DNA of 64,000 nucleotides, from positions 28,209 to 92,208 of the forward strand of contig NZ_CAJKOX010000014.1 in assembly GCF_905201705.1 (NCBI RefSeq). The letters are read 5' to 3'. Shown here one piece after another: positions 15,583 to 24,573 of this stretch. Source of the DNA: an uncultured Marvinbryantia sp. (GTDB taxonomy: Bacteria > Bacillota > Clostridia > Lachnospirales > Lachnospiraceae). The notes beneath the pieces are model-generated. The model searched no databases, had not been told where the DNA came from, and saw nothing but the letters and a program-made list of their open reading frames with translations. Position 1 is the stretch's first letter. Every line of letters begins with the position of its first letter. Made by a program: the position numbers and the translations under genes.

Positions 15583-16593
15583 ATGGCTTTATTTGAATCA
15601 TATGAAAGACGAATTGACAAAATCAATTCCGTTCTGAATAGTTATGGCATTGCTTCCATTGAAGAGGCAGAGAAGATCACAAAGGATGCAGGGCTGAACG
15701 TTTACGATCAGATCAAAGGCATCCAGCCGATCTGTTTTGAAAACGCATGTTGGGCATACACTGTAGGCGCAGCGATCGCGATCAAGAAGGGCTGCAAGAA
15801 AGCATCTGAAGCTGCAGCAGCGATCGGCGAGGGTCTGCAGGCATTCTGCATTCCGGGTTCCGTTGCAGATACCCGTAAGGTAGGTCTTGGTCACGGAAAC
15901 CTCGGCAAAATGCTTCTTGAGGAAGATACCGAGTGCTTCGCATTCCTGGCTGGTCATGAGTCCTTCGCGGCAGCAGAGGGCGCGATCGGTATCGCTGAGA
16001 AGGCAAACAAGGTTCGTCAGAAACCGCTGCGCGTTATCCTGAACGGTCTTGGAAAAGACGCTGCTCAGATCATCGCGAGAATCAACGGCTTCACCTATGT
16101 TGAGACAGAGTACAACCCGTACACCAATGAGGTAAAGGAAGTATTCCGCAAATCCTACTCTGAGGGACTTCGTGCAAAGGTAAACTGCTACGGCGCAAAC
16201 AGCGTTCCGGAAGGCGTTGCGATCATGTGGAAAGAGGGCGTAGACGTTTCCATCACCGGAAACTCCACCAATCCGACACGTTTCCAGCATCCGGTTGCAG
16301 GTACCTACAAGAAGGAATGTAACGAGAAGGGCAAGAAGTATTTTTCCGTAGCATCCGGCGGCGGCACAGGCCGTACCCTTCACCCGGACAACATGGCAGC
16401 AGGTCCGGCTTCCTACGGTATGACAGATACGCTTGGACGTATGCATTCTGATGCACAGTTTGCAGGCTCCTCTTCCGTTCCGGCTCACGTTGAGATGATG
16501 GGTCTGATCGGTGCGGGCAACAACCCGATGGTTGGTATGACGGTTGCAGTTGCCGTTTCCATTGAGGAAGCAGCGAAGGCAGGCAAATTCTAA
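15583..16593 (+). CDS. GGGtGRT protein
   Basis: 336-residue protein named for its signature, seen here as ASGGGTGRTLHPDN. Other conserved stretches are CFENACWAYTVGAA, VGLGHGNLGKMLL and HVEMMGLIGAGNNPMVG. The family has no proven function; the glycine-rich loop suggests nucleotide or cofactor binding. It forms a two-gene operon with the NifU-like protein and is closed by a strong terminator. Codon use (AAG, GTA and CTT endings) looks like that of a highly expressed gene. Confidence 0.88.
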   Translation: MALFESYERRIDKINSVLNSYGIASIEEAEKITKDAGLNVYDQIKGIQPICFENACWAYTVGAAIAIKKGCKKASEAAAAIGEGLQAFCIPGSVADTRKVGLGHGNLGKMLLEEDTECFAFLAGHESFAAAEGAIGIAEKANKVRQKPLRVILNGLGKDAAQIIARINGFTYVETEYNPYTNEVKEVFRKSYSEGLRAKVNCYGANSVPEGVAIMWKEGVDVSITGNSTNPTRFQHPVAGTYKKECNEKGKKYFSVASGGGTGRTLHPDNMAAGPASYGMTDTLGRMHSDAQFAGSSSVPAHVEMMGLIGAGNNPMVGMTVAVAVSIEEAAKAGKF

Positions 16594-16614
16594 ATAATGA
16601 GTGAATAAATGCAG

Positions 16615-16649
16615 AAAGTACCGCAGCTTCAGGGGTTGCGGTACTTTTT
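16615..16649 (+). terminator. Intrinsic terminator of GGGtGRT operon
   Basis: AAAGTACCGCA/TGCGGTACTTT stem followed by TTTTTG. A 38-nt interspersed repeat begins nine bases after it. Confidence 0.8.
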
Positions 16650-16657
16650 GTTGCTAT

Positions 16658-16695
16658 GCATCCGAAGGGAGCTGCCGGTGGCAGGTCCTGTAGGT
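16658..16695 (+). repeat. Post-terminator interspersed repeat, copy 1
   Basis: 38 bases, from GCATCCGAAGG to CCTGTAGGT, matching 36 of 38 positions of a copy at 58188-58225. It contains the small inverted repeat CTGCC-GGT-GGCAG. Here its first six bases GCATCC also pair with GGATGC at 16700-16705. Confidence 0.75.
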
Positions 16696-16784
16696 GAATT
16701 GGATGCACAAAGACGAAAGCTTGCGCTGTAAGGCCAAAAAGTATAAAAAACGCGGCGGATGCTGCAGGAAGGAGCATATGGGGT

Positions 16785-17366
16785 ATGCGCATTTTAGAGG
16801 AACGGATCAGAAGGGACGGGATCGTCCGCGAGGGAAATGTACTGAAGGTGGATAGCTTTATCAATCATCAGATGGACATTGAGCTGTTTGGGGAGATGGC
16901 AAAGGAGTGGAAACGGCTTTTCGCCGGTAAGCCGATCAATAAGATACTGACGATCGAGGCGAGCGGCATTGGTATCGCGGCGATCACCGCGCGGGAGTTT
17001 GGCGTTCCGGTTGTGTTTGCGAAGAAGGCAAAGAGCATCAACCTGGATGATGATAATTACACGACGAAGATACAGTCGTTCACGCACGGAAAGATCTATG
17101 AGGTGATCGTATCGAAAAAATTCCTGTCGCCAGAGGATCACGTGCTGATCATTGATGATTTTCTGGCAAACGGCTGTGCGCTGATGGGACTTCTGGAGCT
17201 CGTGGATCGCGCGGGAGCCACTGTGGAGGGAATCGGCGTAGCAATCGAGAAGGGCTACCAGCGAGGCGGAGACCTCATCCGTGAAAAGGGTATTCAGCTG
17301 GAATCACTTGCGATCATCGAGGCTATGAATGCCGCGGACGGAAGCATTGTGTTCCGCAGTATGTAG
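16785..17366 (+). CDS. xpt: Xanthine phosphoribosyltransferase
   Basis: Converts xanthine and PRPP to XMP in purine salvage. 193 residues with the family start MRILEERIRRDG, the ILTIEASGIGIA segment, and the PRPP-binding loop VLIIDDFLANGCALMG. AGGAAGGAG lies about 11 nt before the ATG. The preceding 90 nt does not contain a recognisable purine riboswitch, although many xpt genes have one. No gene is cotranscribed immediately after it. Confidence 0.93.
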   Translation: MRILEERIRRDGIVREGNVLKVDSFINHQMDIELFGEMAKEWKRLFAGKPINKILTIEASGIGIAAITAREFGVPVVFAKKAKSINLDDDNYTTKIQSFTHGKIYEVIVSKKFLSPEDHVLIIDDFLANGCALMGLLELVDRAGATVEGIGVAIEKGYQRGGDLIREKGIQLESLAIIEAMNAADGSIVFRSM

Positions 17367-17433
17367 ATTCTGTAGTTACAATTGCCTGGCAACTTCGTAA
17401 ATGTATTTTCGTAAATGCATTTTGGGAAAATTA

Positions 17434-17462
17434 TAGACACATGCTGCAAAAGCGATTATAAT
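17434..17462 (+). promoter_or_regulatory. Sigma-A promoter of glf
   Basis: TAGACA, 17-nt spacer, TATAAT. The predicted start near 17469 gives a leader of about 30 nt with AAAGGAG. Just upstream lies a direct repeat TTCGTAAATGxAT (17394-17406 and 17408-17420). Confidence 0.7.
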
Positions 17463-17500
17463 GTATACAGGTTCTGAGAATGTTTATAAAGGAGACTGCA

Positions 17501-18601
17501 ATGGAGCACTACGATTATCTGGTGGTTGGCGCCGGGCTTTACGGCGCAGTGTTTGCGCAGGAGGCAAAGAGGGCGGGAAAGACCTGTCTGGTGATCGACA
17601 AGCGCCCGCAGATCGCGGGGAATGTTTACACGGAGGAGATGGAGGGGATCCATGTTCATGTGTACGGCGCACATATTTTCCACACGAACAATAAAAGGAT
17701 ATGGGAGTATGTGAACCGCTTTGCTGAGTTCAACCGCTTTACAAATTCGCCGGTTGCGAATTATCACGGAGAGCTTTACTCACTTCCGTTTAATATGTAT
17801 ACCTTCAACAAGATGTGGGGTGTGGTGACGCCACAGGAGGCGGCGCAGAAGATAGAGGAGCAGAGAAAAGCGGCCGGGATCACAGAGCCAAAGAATCTGG
17901 AGGAGCAGGCGATCAGTCTGGTCGGCACAGATATCTATGAAAAGCTGATCAAAGGCTATACGGAAAAGCAGTGGGGCAGACCGTGCGATCAGCTCCCGGC
18001 GTTTATCATTAAGCGTCTTCCGGTGAGGCTGACGTTTGATAACAATTATTTTAACGCACGCTATCAGGGAATTCCGGTGGGCGGTTACACGAAGATGGTC
18101 GCAAATATGCTGGAGAGCACGGAGGTGCGCCTCGGCGTGGATTATCTGGAACAGAAGCAGGCATTGGATGCGCTGGCGGATAAGGTGATCTACACCGGTC
18201 CGATCGACGCTTATTTCGGATACCGCCTGGGGGCGCTGGAGTACCGGTCTGTTCGCTTTGAGACGGAGGTGCTGGATATGCCGAATTTCCAGGGAAATGC
18301 GGCGGTGAATTATACGGACCGCGAAACGCCCTGGACACGCATTATCGAACACAAATGGTTTGAATTCGGCACGCAGCCGAAGACGGTCATCAGCCGGGAG
18401 TATTCCTCAGAGTGGAAGCCGGGAGACGAGCCTTATTATCCGGTGAACGACGAGAAGAACGGAGCGCTATACGCGCAGTATAGGGCGCTTGCAGACGAAG
18501 AAGAGCATGTGATTTTTGGCGGAAGGCTCGGAGAGTACAAATACTACGATATGGACGCCGTAATTGCATCCGCACTTGCGATGTGCGAAAAAGAACTGTA
18601 A
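17501..18601 (+). CDS. glf: UDP-galactopyranose mutase
   Basis: FAD enzyme interconverting UDP-galactopyranose and UDP-galactofuranose, supplying Galf for surface polysaccharides. 366 residues with the FAD fold YLVVGAGLYGAVFA, the GAHIFHTNN loop, YTEKQWG, and a C-terminal FGGRLGEYKYYDMD typical of the family. Start follows AAAGGAG. The nucleotidyltransferase 19 nt downstream is probably cotranscribed, suggesting a small surface-glycan sugar-nucleotide operon. Confidence 0.94.
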   Translation: MEHYDYLVVGAGLYGAVFAQEAKRAGKTCLVIDKRPQIAGNVYTEEMEGIHVHVYGAHIFHTNNKRIWEYVNRFAEFNRFTNSPVANYHGELYSLPFNMYTFNKMWGVVTPQEAAQKIEEQRKAAGITEPKNLEEQAISLVGTDIYEKLIKGYTEKQWGRPCDQLPAFIIKRLPVRLTFDNNYFNARYQGIPVGGYTKMVANMLESTEVRLGVDYLEQKQALDALADKVIYTGPIDAYFGYRLGALEYRSVRFETEVLDMPNFQGNAAVNYTDRETPWTRIIEHKWFEFGTQPKTVISREYSSEWKPGDEPYYPVNDEKNGALYAQYRALADEEEHVIFGGRLGEYKYYDMDAVIASALAMCEKEL

Positions 18602-18620
18602 AAGGACAGGAGAATGTGGG

Positions 18621-19553
18621 ATGAGTGAGAAGAAACGTACAGCGTTGGTGATTATGGCTGCCGGTATTGGTTCACGCTTTGGCGGCGGCATCAAGCAGCT
18701 TGCGCCGGTCGGTCCGTGCGGGGAGATCATCATGGATTATTCGATCCACGACGCGATCGAGGCAGGGTTTGATAAAATAGTATTTATTATCCGCAGGGAT
18801 ATTGAGAAAGATTTTCGTGAGGTGATCGGAAATCGTATCGAAGCAGTCTGCAAAAAGAAGGGAGTGGAGGTGGCTTATACCTTCCAGTCCCTGGAGGATC
18901 TGCCGGAGGGCTTTGCAGTTCCCGCCGGGCGCACAAAACCTTGGGGAACGGGGCAGGCGGTGCTTTGCTGCAAGCATATTGTGAAAGAACCGTTTGCAGT
19001 GATCAATGCGGATGATTACTATGGAAAGGAAGCTTTTGTCAAGCTGTATGATTTTTTGCAGGCGTATTCACCGGAAGAGCCGTACCGGTTCTGTATGGCG
19101 GGCTTTATCCTGAAGAACACCCTAAGCGACAATGGCGGCGTGACGCGCGGAATCTGCCGCGTGGATGAAGCGGATTTTCTGGAAGATGTGGTGGAAACAC
19201 ACGACATTATCAGGACTGATCAGGGAGCAGCGGTGAATGGCACTCCGATAGATGCCCAAAGCCACGTTTCCATGAATATGTGGGGACTGACGCCGGAGTT
19301 TATGGAGCTTCTGGAGCAGGGCTTTACAGAGTTTTTCCGAAACATTGCCGGGAATGAATTAAAGGCGGAGTATCTGCTTCCGACGTACATTGGACAGCTT
19401 CTGCGCGATGGAAAAGTAACGGTAAAGATGCTGGAGACAACCGACAAGTGGTTTGGAGTTACCTATCAGGAGGACAAGCCGGCAGTGATCGAATCCTTTA
19501 AAAAGCTGATTGCAGACGGCGTATATAACAAAAATCTGTTTTCAGATATGTAA
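18621..19553 (+). CDS. Sugar-nucleotidyltransferase-like protein
   Basis: 310 residues with a nucleotidyltransferase (NTP_transferase) fold. The nucleotide-binding loop is ALVIMAAGIGSRFGGG with IKQLAPVGPCGE, and the metal-site motif is VINADDYYG. It lacks the left-handed helix repeats of GlmU-type enzymes. Related clostridial proteins are annotated only as nucleotidyltransferases, and the sugar-1-phosphate is unknown. It follows glf on the same transcript and ends at a strong terminator. Confidence 0.85.
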   Translation: MSEKKRTALVIMAAGIGSRFGGGIKQLAPVGPCGEIIMDYSIHDAIEAGFDKIVFIIRRDIEKDFREVIGNRIEAVCKKKGVEVAYTFQSLEDLPEGFAVPAGRTKPWGTGQAVLCCKHIVKEPFAVINADDYYGKEAFVKLYDFLQAYSPEEPYRFCMAGFILKNTLSDNGGVTRGICRVDEADFLEDVVETHDIIRTDQGAAVNGTPIDAQSHVSMNMWGLTPEFMELLEQGFTEFFRNIAGNELKAEYLLPTYIGQLLRDGKVTVKMLETTDKWFGVTYQEDKPAVIESFKKLIADGVYNKNLFSDM

Positions 19554-19556
19554 AAA

Positions 19557-19597
19557 AATCCCCATCGGATGACGGACCGATGGGGATTCCTTTTTTT
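19557..19597. terminator. Bidirectional terminator between nucleotidyltransferase and rpsT
   Basis: AATCCCCATCGG/CCGATGGGGATT, a 12-bp perfect stem, with seven T after it on the plus strand and a run of A before it. It can end both convergent transcripts. Confidence 0.85.
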
Positions 19598-19637
19598 GTT
19601 TGCAATATTTTGCAGGGCAGCAGTCCCCTGCGGCAAA

Positions 19638-19898
19638 TTACATATTATTTACAAGCTTCGTTAAACGGGAAACTTTTCTTGCGGCATTGTTTTTGTGGTA
19701 AACGCCTTTTGTTGCTGCCTTATCGATGGTAGCGGTAGCGGAAAGAAGAGCTTCGCTTGCAGCAGCCTTATCCTTTGCGGCAACAGCAGCCTCAACCTTT
19801 TTGATCGCTGTCTTTACGCCGGACTTGATGGATTTGTTGCGCATAGCCTTCGTCTTGTTTACCAGAATACGCTTTTTCGCAGATTTAATGTTAGCCAA
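19638..19898 (-). CDS. rpsT: Ribosomal protein S20
   Basis: 86-residue basic protein of the small subunit, binding 16S rRNA. Begins ANIKSAKKRILVNK and has the expected AMRNKSIKSGVKTAIKK and GVYHKNNAARKVSRL segments. The start codon is TTG, preceded by GGAGGTG. A UUG start is also used by E. coli rpsT, where it takes part in autoregulation. Divergent from the dlt-like operon. Confidence 0.96.
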   Translation of the reverse strand: MANIKSAKKRILVNKTKAMRNKSIKSGVKTAIKKVEAAVAAKDKAAASEALLSATATIDKAATKGVYHKNNAARKVSRLTKLVNNM

Positions 19899-19994
19899 TT
19901 CCCTGACACCTCCAAAATATTTTCAATTCATTTTCATCTTAAACGTGTTATGTTAATCCCGGACACGGACGTTCTAACATAAACATACTTCTAT

Positions 19995-20023
19995 ATTTTA
20001 GTGCATCCGCTTCGTCGTGTCAA
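19995..20023 (-). promoter_or_regulatory. Sigma-A promoter of rpsT
   Basis: On the minus strand TTGACA, 17-nt spacer, TAAAAT; the leader to the TTG start is about 90 nt. Confidence 0.75.
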
Positions 20024-20077
20024 TACAAAAATGATACTTTTTTATTAATTAATTCCTACAAATTTGTTTCAATTTTC

Positions 20078-20106
20078 TCACATTTTTCTCACAAGTATGT
20101 TATAAT
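20078..20106 (+). promoter_or_regulatory. Extended -10 promoter of the dlt-like operon
   Basis: TGT-TATAAT extended -10 at 20098-20106 with a weak -35 (TCACAT, 17-nt spacer). The gap to the first start codon is under 30 nt, with GAAAGGATG as ribosome site. Confidence 0.6.
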
Positions 20107-20134
20107 ATATAGGCGGCAAAGAAAGGATGTTTTT

Positions 20135-21910
20135 ATGGTTACCAATGTATTAGATTATTTGGAGCGTTCAGCTGCGCGCTTTCCTGAGAAAACGGCCTTC
20201 GCAGACAAAATGCATCAGGTTTGTTATCGCGAACTGGTGGAGCGGGCAAAGGCGCTTGGCAGCAGGATCGCCGGATATGGATTTCGGAATCAGCCGGTGG
20301 CGGTTGCTACCGATCATTCTGCCCAGTGTCTGGTCATTTTTATGGCGGTCGTATACAGCGGAAATTTTTATGTCCCGGTGGATGTAAAGCTTCCGGCGGC
20401 GCGCATCCGGGCGATCCTTGATGTCACGCAGCCGTTCCTTACGATCGTACCGCAAAAGGATGCAGAGAAGTTTCGGGAGTTTGTGCCGGAAAAACAGCTT
20501 TTGATCCGTGAGGAGCAGCAGGGATTGCAGGCGGATGAGGCGCTGCTTGCGAAAATACGGCAGGCCCATCTGGATACCGATCCGCTGTATGTGATCTTTA
20601 CTTCCGGTTCCACTGGCGTTCCCAAGGGTGTGCTTATCTGTCACCGGTCGGTGATCGACCTTGCAGAGCAGTTTGCGGAAACCTTTCATTTTGATGAAAA
20701 TGAAGTGTTTGCGAATCAGGCGCCTTTTGACTTCGACGTGTCAGTGAAGGATATTTACAGTACGCTGCGCAACGGGGCTTCCCTGTATATTGTGCCTCAG
20801 ACGATGTTTTCCATGCCAAAGGGGCTGGTGCCCTATTTAAATGAGCATAAAGTGACGACGATCATATGGGCAGTTTCCGCTCTCAGTATTCTCTCTTCTA
20901 TGAAGGTACTGGAAAAGAGCAGACCGCTTTATTTAAAGAAGGTAATGTTTTCCGGGGAAGTGATGCCGATGAAGGTACTGAACGACTGGAAAAAACAGCT
21001 CCCGGATGCGATGTATGTCAACCTGTACGGACCGACGGAAATTACCTGCAACTGCACTTATTACATATTGGACAGAGATTTTTCCAATACGGAGACGCTG
21101 CCGATCGGACAGGCATTTTCCAATACGGAGATCCTGCTGCTGGATGAGGAAGGACGGGAGGTGCCCGACGGCGAAACAGGAGAGATCTGCGTGCGGGGAA
21201 CCTGCCTCTCACACGGCTATTACCGCAATCCGGAGGCGACCGAAAAAGCATTCCGGCAGAATCCGCGCAATACGGCGTATCCGGAAAAAATTTATCACAC
21301 CGGCGATTACGGGCGCAGAAATGAGCAGGGACTTCTGATGTTCGCCGCACGGCGCGACTGGCAGATCAAGCATATGGGGCACCGCATCGAGCTTTCTGAG
21401 ATCGAGAGCGCTGTCAACGCGTTCCCGTGGATCGCGCGCTGCTGCTGTCAGTACGATGAGGCGAAGGGGAAAATCGTTTTGATTTATCAGGCGCAGGAGC
21501 CGTGTGACGGTCAGCTCATTAAAGAACTGCAGAATTATCTGCCGAAGTATATGTGTCCGAACCGGCTCATCTGGATGAAACAGATGCCGATGAACCAGCG
21601 GGGAAAGATCGACCGTGTTTTCTTAAAGCAGAAATTTATCGGGCAGCCGGGGGCTCCCTTATATAAAGAGGCAGTGCTGCTGGGAGAGGGCGAAGCGCTG
21701 CAGAGACAGGAGAAGGAGCTTATCGCGCGCGGCATCCACTGTGTAAGAATGGAGACGGCGGGCGAAGAGGAGACGGTGCAGTATCTTGCGCAGCTGTGTG
21801 CGCCGACCCTGGTATGCGACTTTGGGAAGGAAAGAACAATGCCGCAGCGGGTGCTGGATAATCCTTATTTGTTTTTTGCGAAAGACGGAGAATGCGGAGG
21901 TGAGGCGTAA
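20135..21910 (+). CDS. DltA-like amino acid adenylation enzyme with C-terminal extension
   Basis: 591 residues. Residues 1 to about 495 form a stand-alone adenylation domain: FTSGSTGVPKG near residue 155, FDFDVSVKDIY, NLYGPTEITC, YHTGDYGR and the catalytic lysine in MNQRGKIDR near 491. It is closest to D-alanine:carrier ligases of the dlt system, activating an amino acid and loading it on the carrier protein encoded two genes on. About 95 extra residues follow (ending LVCDFGKERTMPQ and NPYLFFAKDG) that DltA lacks and that I cannot assign. The stop overlaps the next start as TAATG. Amino-acid specificity is not deducible by eye. Confidence 0.85.
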   Translation: MVTNVLDYLERSAARFPEKTAFADKMHQVCYRELVERAKALGSRIAGYGFRNQPVAVATDHSAQCLVIFMAVVYSGNFYVPVDVKLPAARIRAILDVTQPFLTIVPQKDAEKFREFVPEKQLLIREEQQGLQADEALLAKIRQAHLDTDPLYVIFTSGSTGVPKGVLICHRSVIDLAEQFAETFHFDENEVFANQAPFDFDVSVKDIYSTLRNGASLYIVPQTMFSMPKGLVPYLNEHKVTTIIWAVSALSILSSMKVLEKSRPLYLKKVMFSGEVMPMKVLNDWKKQLPDAMYVNLYGPTEITCNCTYYILDRDFSNTETLPIGQAFSNTEILLLDEEGREVPDGETGEICVRGTCLSHGYYRNPEATEKAFRQNPRNTAYPEKIYHTGDYGRRNEQGLLMFAARRDWQIKHMGHRIELSEIESAVNAFPWIARCCCQYDEAKGKIVLIYQAQEPCDGQLIKELQNYLPKYMCPNRLIWMKQMPMNQRGKIDRVFLKQKFIGQPGAPLYKEAVLLGEGEALQRQEKELIARGIHCVRMETAGEEETVQYLAQLCAPTLVCDFGKERTMPQRVLDNPYLFFAKDGECGGEA

Positions 21911-22749
21911 TGGAGAAGATCGCTTCAGCTGCATTGTTCGGTGAGCGGGTAAAGGCGTTTAAGAAGAAAAACCGTCCGGTTGTCACCAACTGCTTTTTTG
22001 TACCGGCGGAGGTGGAGGATATGATCCGGCGGGAAAAGCTGTATGTGGAGGAGGCGGAAGAAGCGCTCTGCATTCAGGTGAGGGAGGCATATTACAGCCG
22101 GCTGTACTATTATATGAAGGAGGGCGCGCAGCTTCCGGCTCTTTCCGGATGGATGCGTCCGGTGATCCTCGACACGGTATTTCGGGGCGACGAGGAAGCG
22201 GCACTTGCAAAATGCAAAGTTTCGCGCTGGTGTGCGCACGGGTTTGCGGAGTATAAGCGCTATCGCAGGATGGAGTGTGCGAAAGAAAATTTCCTGCCGC
22301 CGGCGGATCAGAGGGCGAAGCTTGCCGAGTATCCGATCGTGCCGTTAAAACCGCAGGATTACCCGGAGGTTGCGGCGCTCTGGAAGAGCAGCCTGGATAT
22401 TTACAGCACACTGCTTCCGCAGGAGGCGGAATTTGCCGAATACTGTGAAAAACAGCAGGTGATCGGAGTGCGGCTGCCGGACGGTACGGCAGGAGCGGTG
22501 ATCATGGTGATCCCGAAAGGCAAGACGGGTTTTATGCAGCACCTGGTGGTAAGTACAAAACTGCGCGGGCTTGGCATGGGAAGAACGCTTTTCTGCGGCG
22601 CCACAGAGTACCTTCTGACGAAAGGCGGCGCCGACAAAGTAAATTTCTGGGTGGATGAAGAAAACATACACGCTATTGCTATTTATCAGAAAATGGGTTA
22701 TATATATGATGGGGTAATTTCACGGCAGTTTCTGCTGGGAGAAAAATAA
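21910..22749 (+). CDS. GNAT-family N-acetyltransferase of the dlt-like operon
   Basis: 279 residues. The C-terminal half is a GNAT domain: MQHLVVSTKLRGLGMGRTLF is the acetyl-CoA-binding motif, followed by NIHAIAIYQKMGYIYDG. The N-terminal 140 residues are charged and helical, rich in Cys/Tyr pairs such as SRWCAHGFAEYKRYR, without a recognised family. Overlapping by one base with the adenylation gene implies stoichiometric translation. GNATs are not part of classical dlt operons; it may acylate the amino-acid substituent or the ligase product (inference). Confidence 0.82.
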   Translation: MEKIASAALFGERVKAFKKKNRPVVTNCFFVPAEVEDMIRREKLYVEEAEEALCIQVREAYYSRLYYYMKEGAQLPALSGWMRPVILDTVFRGDEEAALAKCKVSRWCAHGFAEYKRYRRMECAKENFLPPADQRAKLAEYPIVPLKPQDYPEVAALWKSSLDIYSTLLPQEAEFAEYCEKQQVIGVRLPDGTAGAVIMVIPKGKTGFMQHLVVSTKLRGLGMGRTLFCGATEYLLTKGGADKVNFWVDEENIHAIAIYQKMGYIYDGVISRQFLLGEK

Positions 22750-22775
22750 CGAACTAAGAAGAGGAGAGAAAACGT

Positions 22776-23006
22776 ATGGAACAGTTAATGGAAATTTTAA
22801 AGGAACTCAGACCGGATGTGGACTTTGAGACGGAGAAGGCATTGATCGATAATGCGATTCTGGACTCCTTCGATATCGTTTCCCTCATTGGCGAGCTGAA
22901 CGATGCGTTTGGCGTGGAAATTGAATTTGAGGACATGGAGCCGGAAAACTTCAACAGCGCTGAGGATATGTACAAACTGATACAGAGGCTGCAGCAGGAG
23001 GCATAA
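22776..23006 (+). CDS. Acyl/aminoacyl carrier protein, DltC-like
   Basis: 76 residues, acidic four-helix carrier. Phosphopantetheine attachment Ser31 is in ILDSFDIVSLI. The preceding ligase most likely loads an activated amino acid onto it, and the MBOAT protein then moves it across the membrane, as DltC does. GAGGAGAG precedes the ATG. Needs a phosphopantetheinyl transferase; the Sfp-like gene at the left edge or the general ACP synthase could serve. Confidence 0.9.
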   Translation: MEQLMEILKELRPDVDFETEKALIDNAILDSFDIVSLIGELNDAFGVEIEFEDMEPENFNSAEDMYKLIQRLQQEA

Positions 23007-23007
23007 A

Positions 23008-24573
23008 ATGACAGTCAATTCCCTGTTTTTTTTGCTGTTCCTGGCTGTGCTGTATGTGGTGTACTATGTATGTCCGCTGAAGTACCGCTGGATGGTGCTG
23101 CTTGGCGCCAGTGTGTTTTTTTACGCACTGGCGTGCGCGGCATCGCCGGTGTATCTGCTGCTTACGAGCATCAGCATTTGGGTCTCCGGGCTTTGGATGG
23201 AGCGCCTGGAGCAGGAATGCAAACGGATGATTGCCGAAAAGAGAAATACGGCGGCAGTGCTGAAAAAGCAGTATAAAAAGAAAAAGAAGAAGATTCTGAC
23301 AATAGCGGTTATTTTTAATCTGGGAATTCTGTTAATCTTAAAATACAGCGGATTCTTTGTAAGGATCGGTAATCGGCTGTTTGCGTTTACAGGCGTGCAG
23401 CTGCCGGTTCCGAAGTTTCTGATTCCGCTCGGCATTTCGTATTACACGTTAATTGCGATCAGTTATCTGATGGATATTTATAAAGGCAAAATACAGGCGC
23501 AGAAGAATTATGCAAAGCTGCTCTTGTTTCTTGCGTACTTTCCGCAGATGACGCAGGGACCGATGAACCGCTATAAGCCGATGGCGGCGCAGCTATATGA
23601 AGGACATGCATTTGATTACCATAATTTTTCCTATGGGTGTCAGCGTATGCTGTGGGGCTTTTTTAAGAAGATGGTGGTTGCGGATAATCTGCGTCCGGTC
23701 ATGCAGAGTATTTTTGATCAGTATGCAGAATTGAGCGGCATTACCTGTTTCCTGGGCTGCGTGTATATGACGGTCTGGATGTACGCGGATTTTTCCGGTT
23801 ACATGGATATTGTGGCAGGGGCTTCCGAGCTGTTTGGCATCCATATTGAGGAAAACTTCCGGCGGCCGTTTTTTTCGGAATCTCTGGCGGAATACTGGAG
23901 GCGCTGGCATATAACCCTAAGCTCCTGGTTCCGCGATTATATGTTTTATCCGCTGGCAGTTTCCTCGCCGGCGACAAAATTTGGCAAACTGGGAAGAAAA
24001 TGGTTTGGCGCGCGTGTCGGTAAGCTGTTCCCCTCGCTGTTTGCACTGGTGTTTGTGTGGACCAGCACGGGATTTTGGCATGATGCGAGCTGGCGTTACA
24101 TACTGTGGGGCGCGGCAAACGGCGTTTTCATCATGGGAGCGATGATTCTGGAACCATATTTTGCGAAGGCAAAGGAGGTTTTGCATATCCGTCAGGATAG
24201 CAGAGGCTGGAAGTTGTTCAGCATTGCGAGAACGTTTTTCCTTGTGAGTATTCTGAAAATCTTTCCGGGACCGGCAAGTACAGCAGAGATGCTGCAATTT
24301 GCGAAAAAAATGTTTACGGATATCCGTATGCCGGCCGGATGGTCAGAGATCCTGCCTGGGCTGTCCAGGGAAATGAAAATATTTTTAGGATGCGCGCTGC
24401 TTCTGATGTTTGCAGTAGATTTCCTGCAGGAAAAGCAGCCGGTGCGCGATACGCTGGCGAAGAAACCCTTGCTGGTGAGATGGTTCTGCTATTTTTTTGT
24501 GCTTGGAGTGATCCTGGCGATCGGGCAGTTCAACGTTTCGATGACAGGAGGATTTGCTTATGCGCAATTTTAA
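23008..24573 (+). CDS. MBOAT O-acyltransferase, DltB/AlgI-like
   Basis: 521-residue polytopic membrane protein with about ten hydrophobic segments. Conserved are YFPQMTQGPMNRY, WMYADFSGYMDIV, ENFRRPFFSESLAEYWRRWH and STGFWHDASW, with the catalytic His near residue 358. It should transfer the carrier-bound group to an extracellular acceptor, as in teichoic acid D-alanylation or alginate acetylation. It starts 2 nt after the carrier gene and overlaps the SGNH protein gene by 14 nt. Confidence 0.92.
   Translation: MTVNSLFFLLFLAVLYVVYYVCPLKYRWMVLLGASVFFYALACAASPVYLLLTSISIWVSGLWMERLEQECKRMIAEKRNTAAVLKKQYKKKKKKILTIAVIFNLGILLILKYSGFFVRIGNRLFAFTGVQLPVPKFLIPLGISYYTLIAISYLMDIYKGKIQAQKNYAKLLLFLAYFPQMTQGPMNRYKPMAAQLYEGHAFDYHNFSYGCQRMLWGFFKKMVVADNLRPVMQSIFDQYAELSGITCFLGCVYMTVWMYADFSGYMDIVAGASELFGIHIEENFRRPFFSESLAEYWRRWHITLSSWFRDYMFYPLAVSSPATKFGKLGRKWFGARVGKLFPSLFALVFVWTSTGFWHDASWRYILWGAANGVFIMGAMILEPYFAKAKEVLHIRQDSRGWKLFSIARTFFLVSILKIFPGPASTAEMLQFAKKMFTDIRMPAGWSEILPGLSREMKIFLGCALLLMFAVDFLQEKQPVRDTLAKKPLLVRWFCYFFVLGVILAIGQFNVSMTGGFAYAQF

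Noticed and set aside
16696..16784. Possible purine riboswitch upstream of xpt
   Set aside because: Only about 90 nt is available and neither the conserved core residues nor the paired loops of a purine aptamer can be found.
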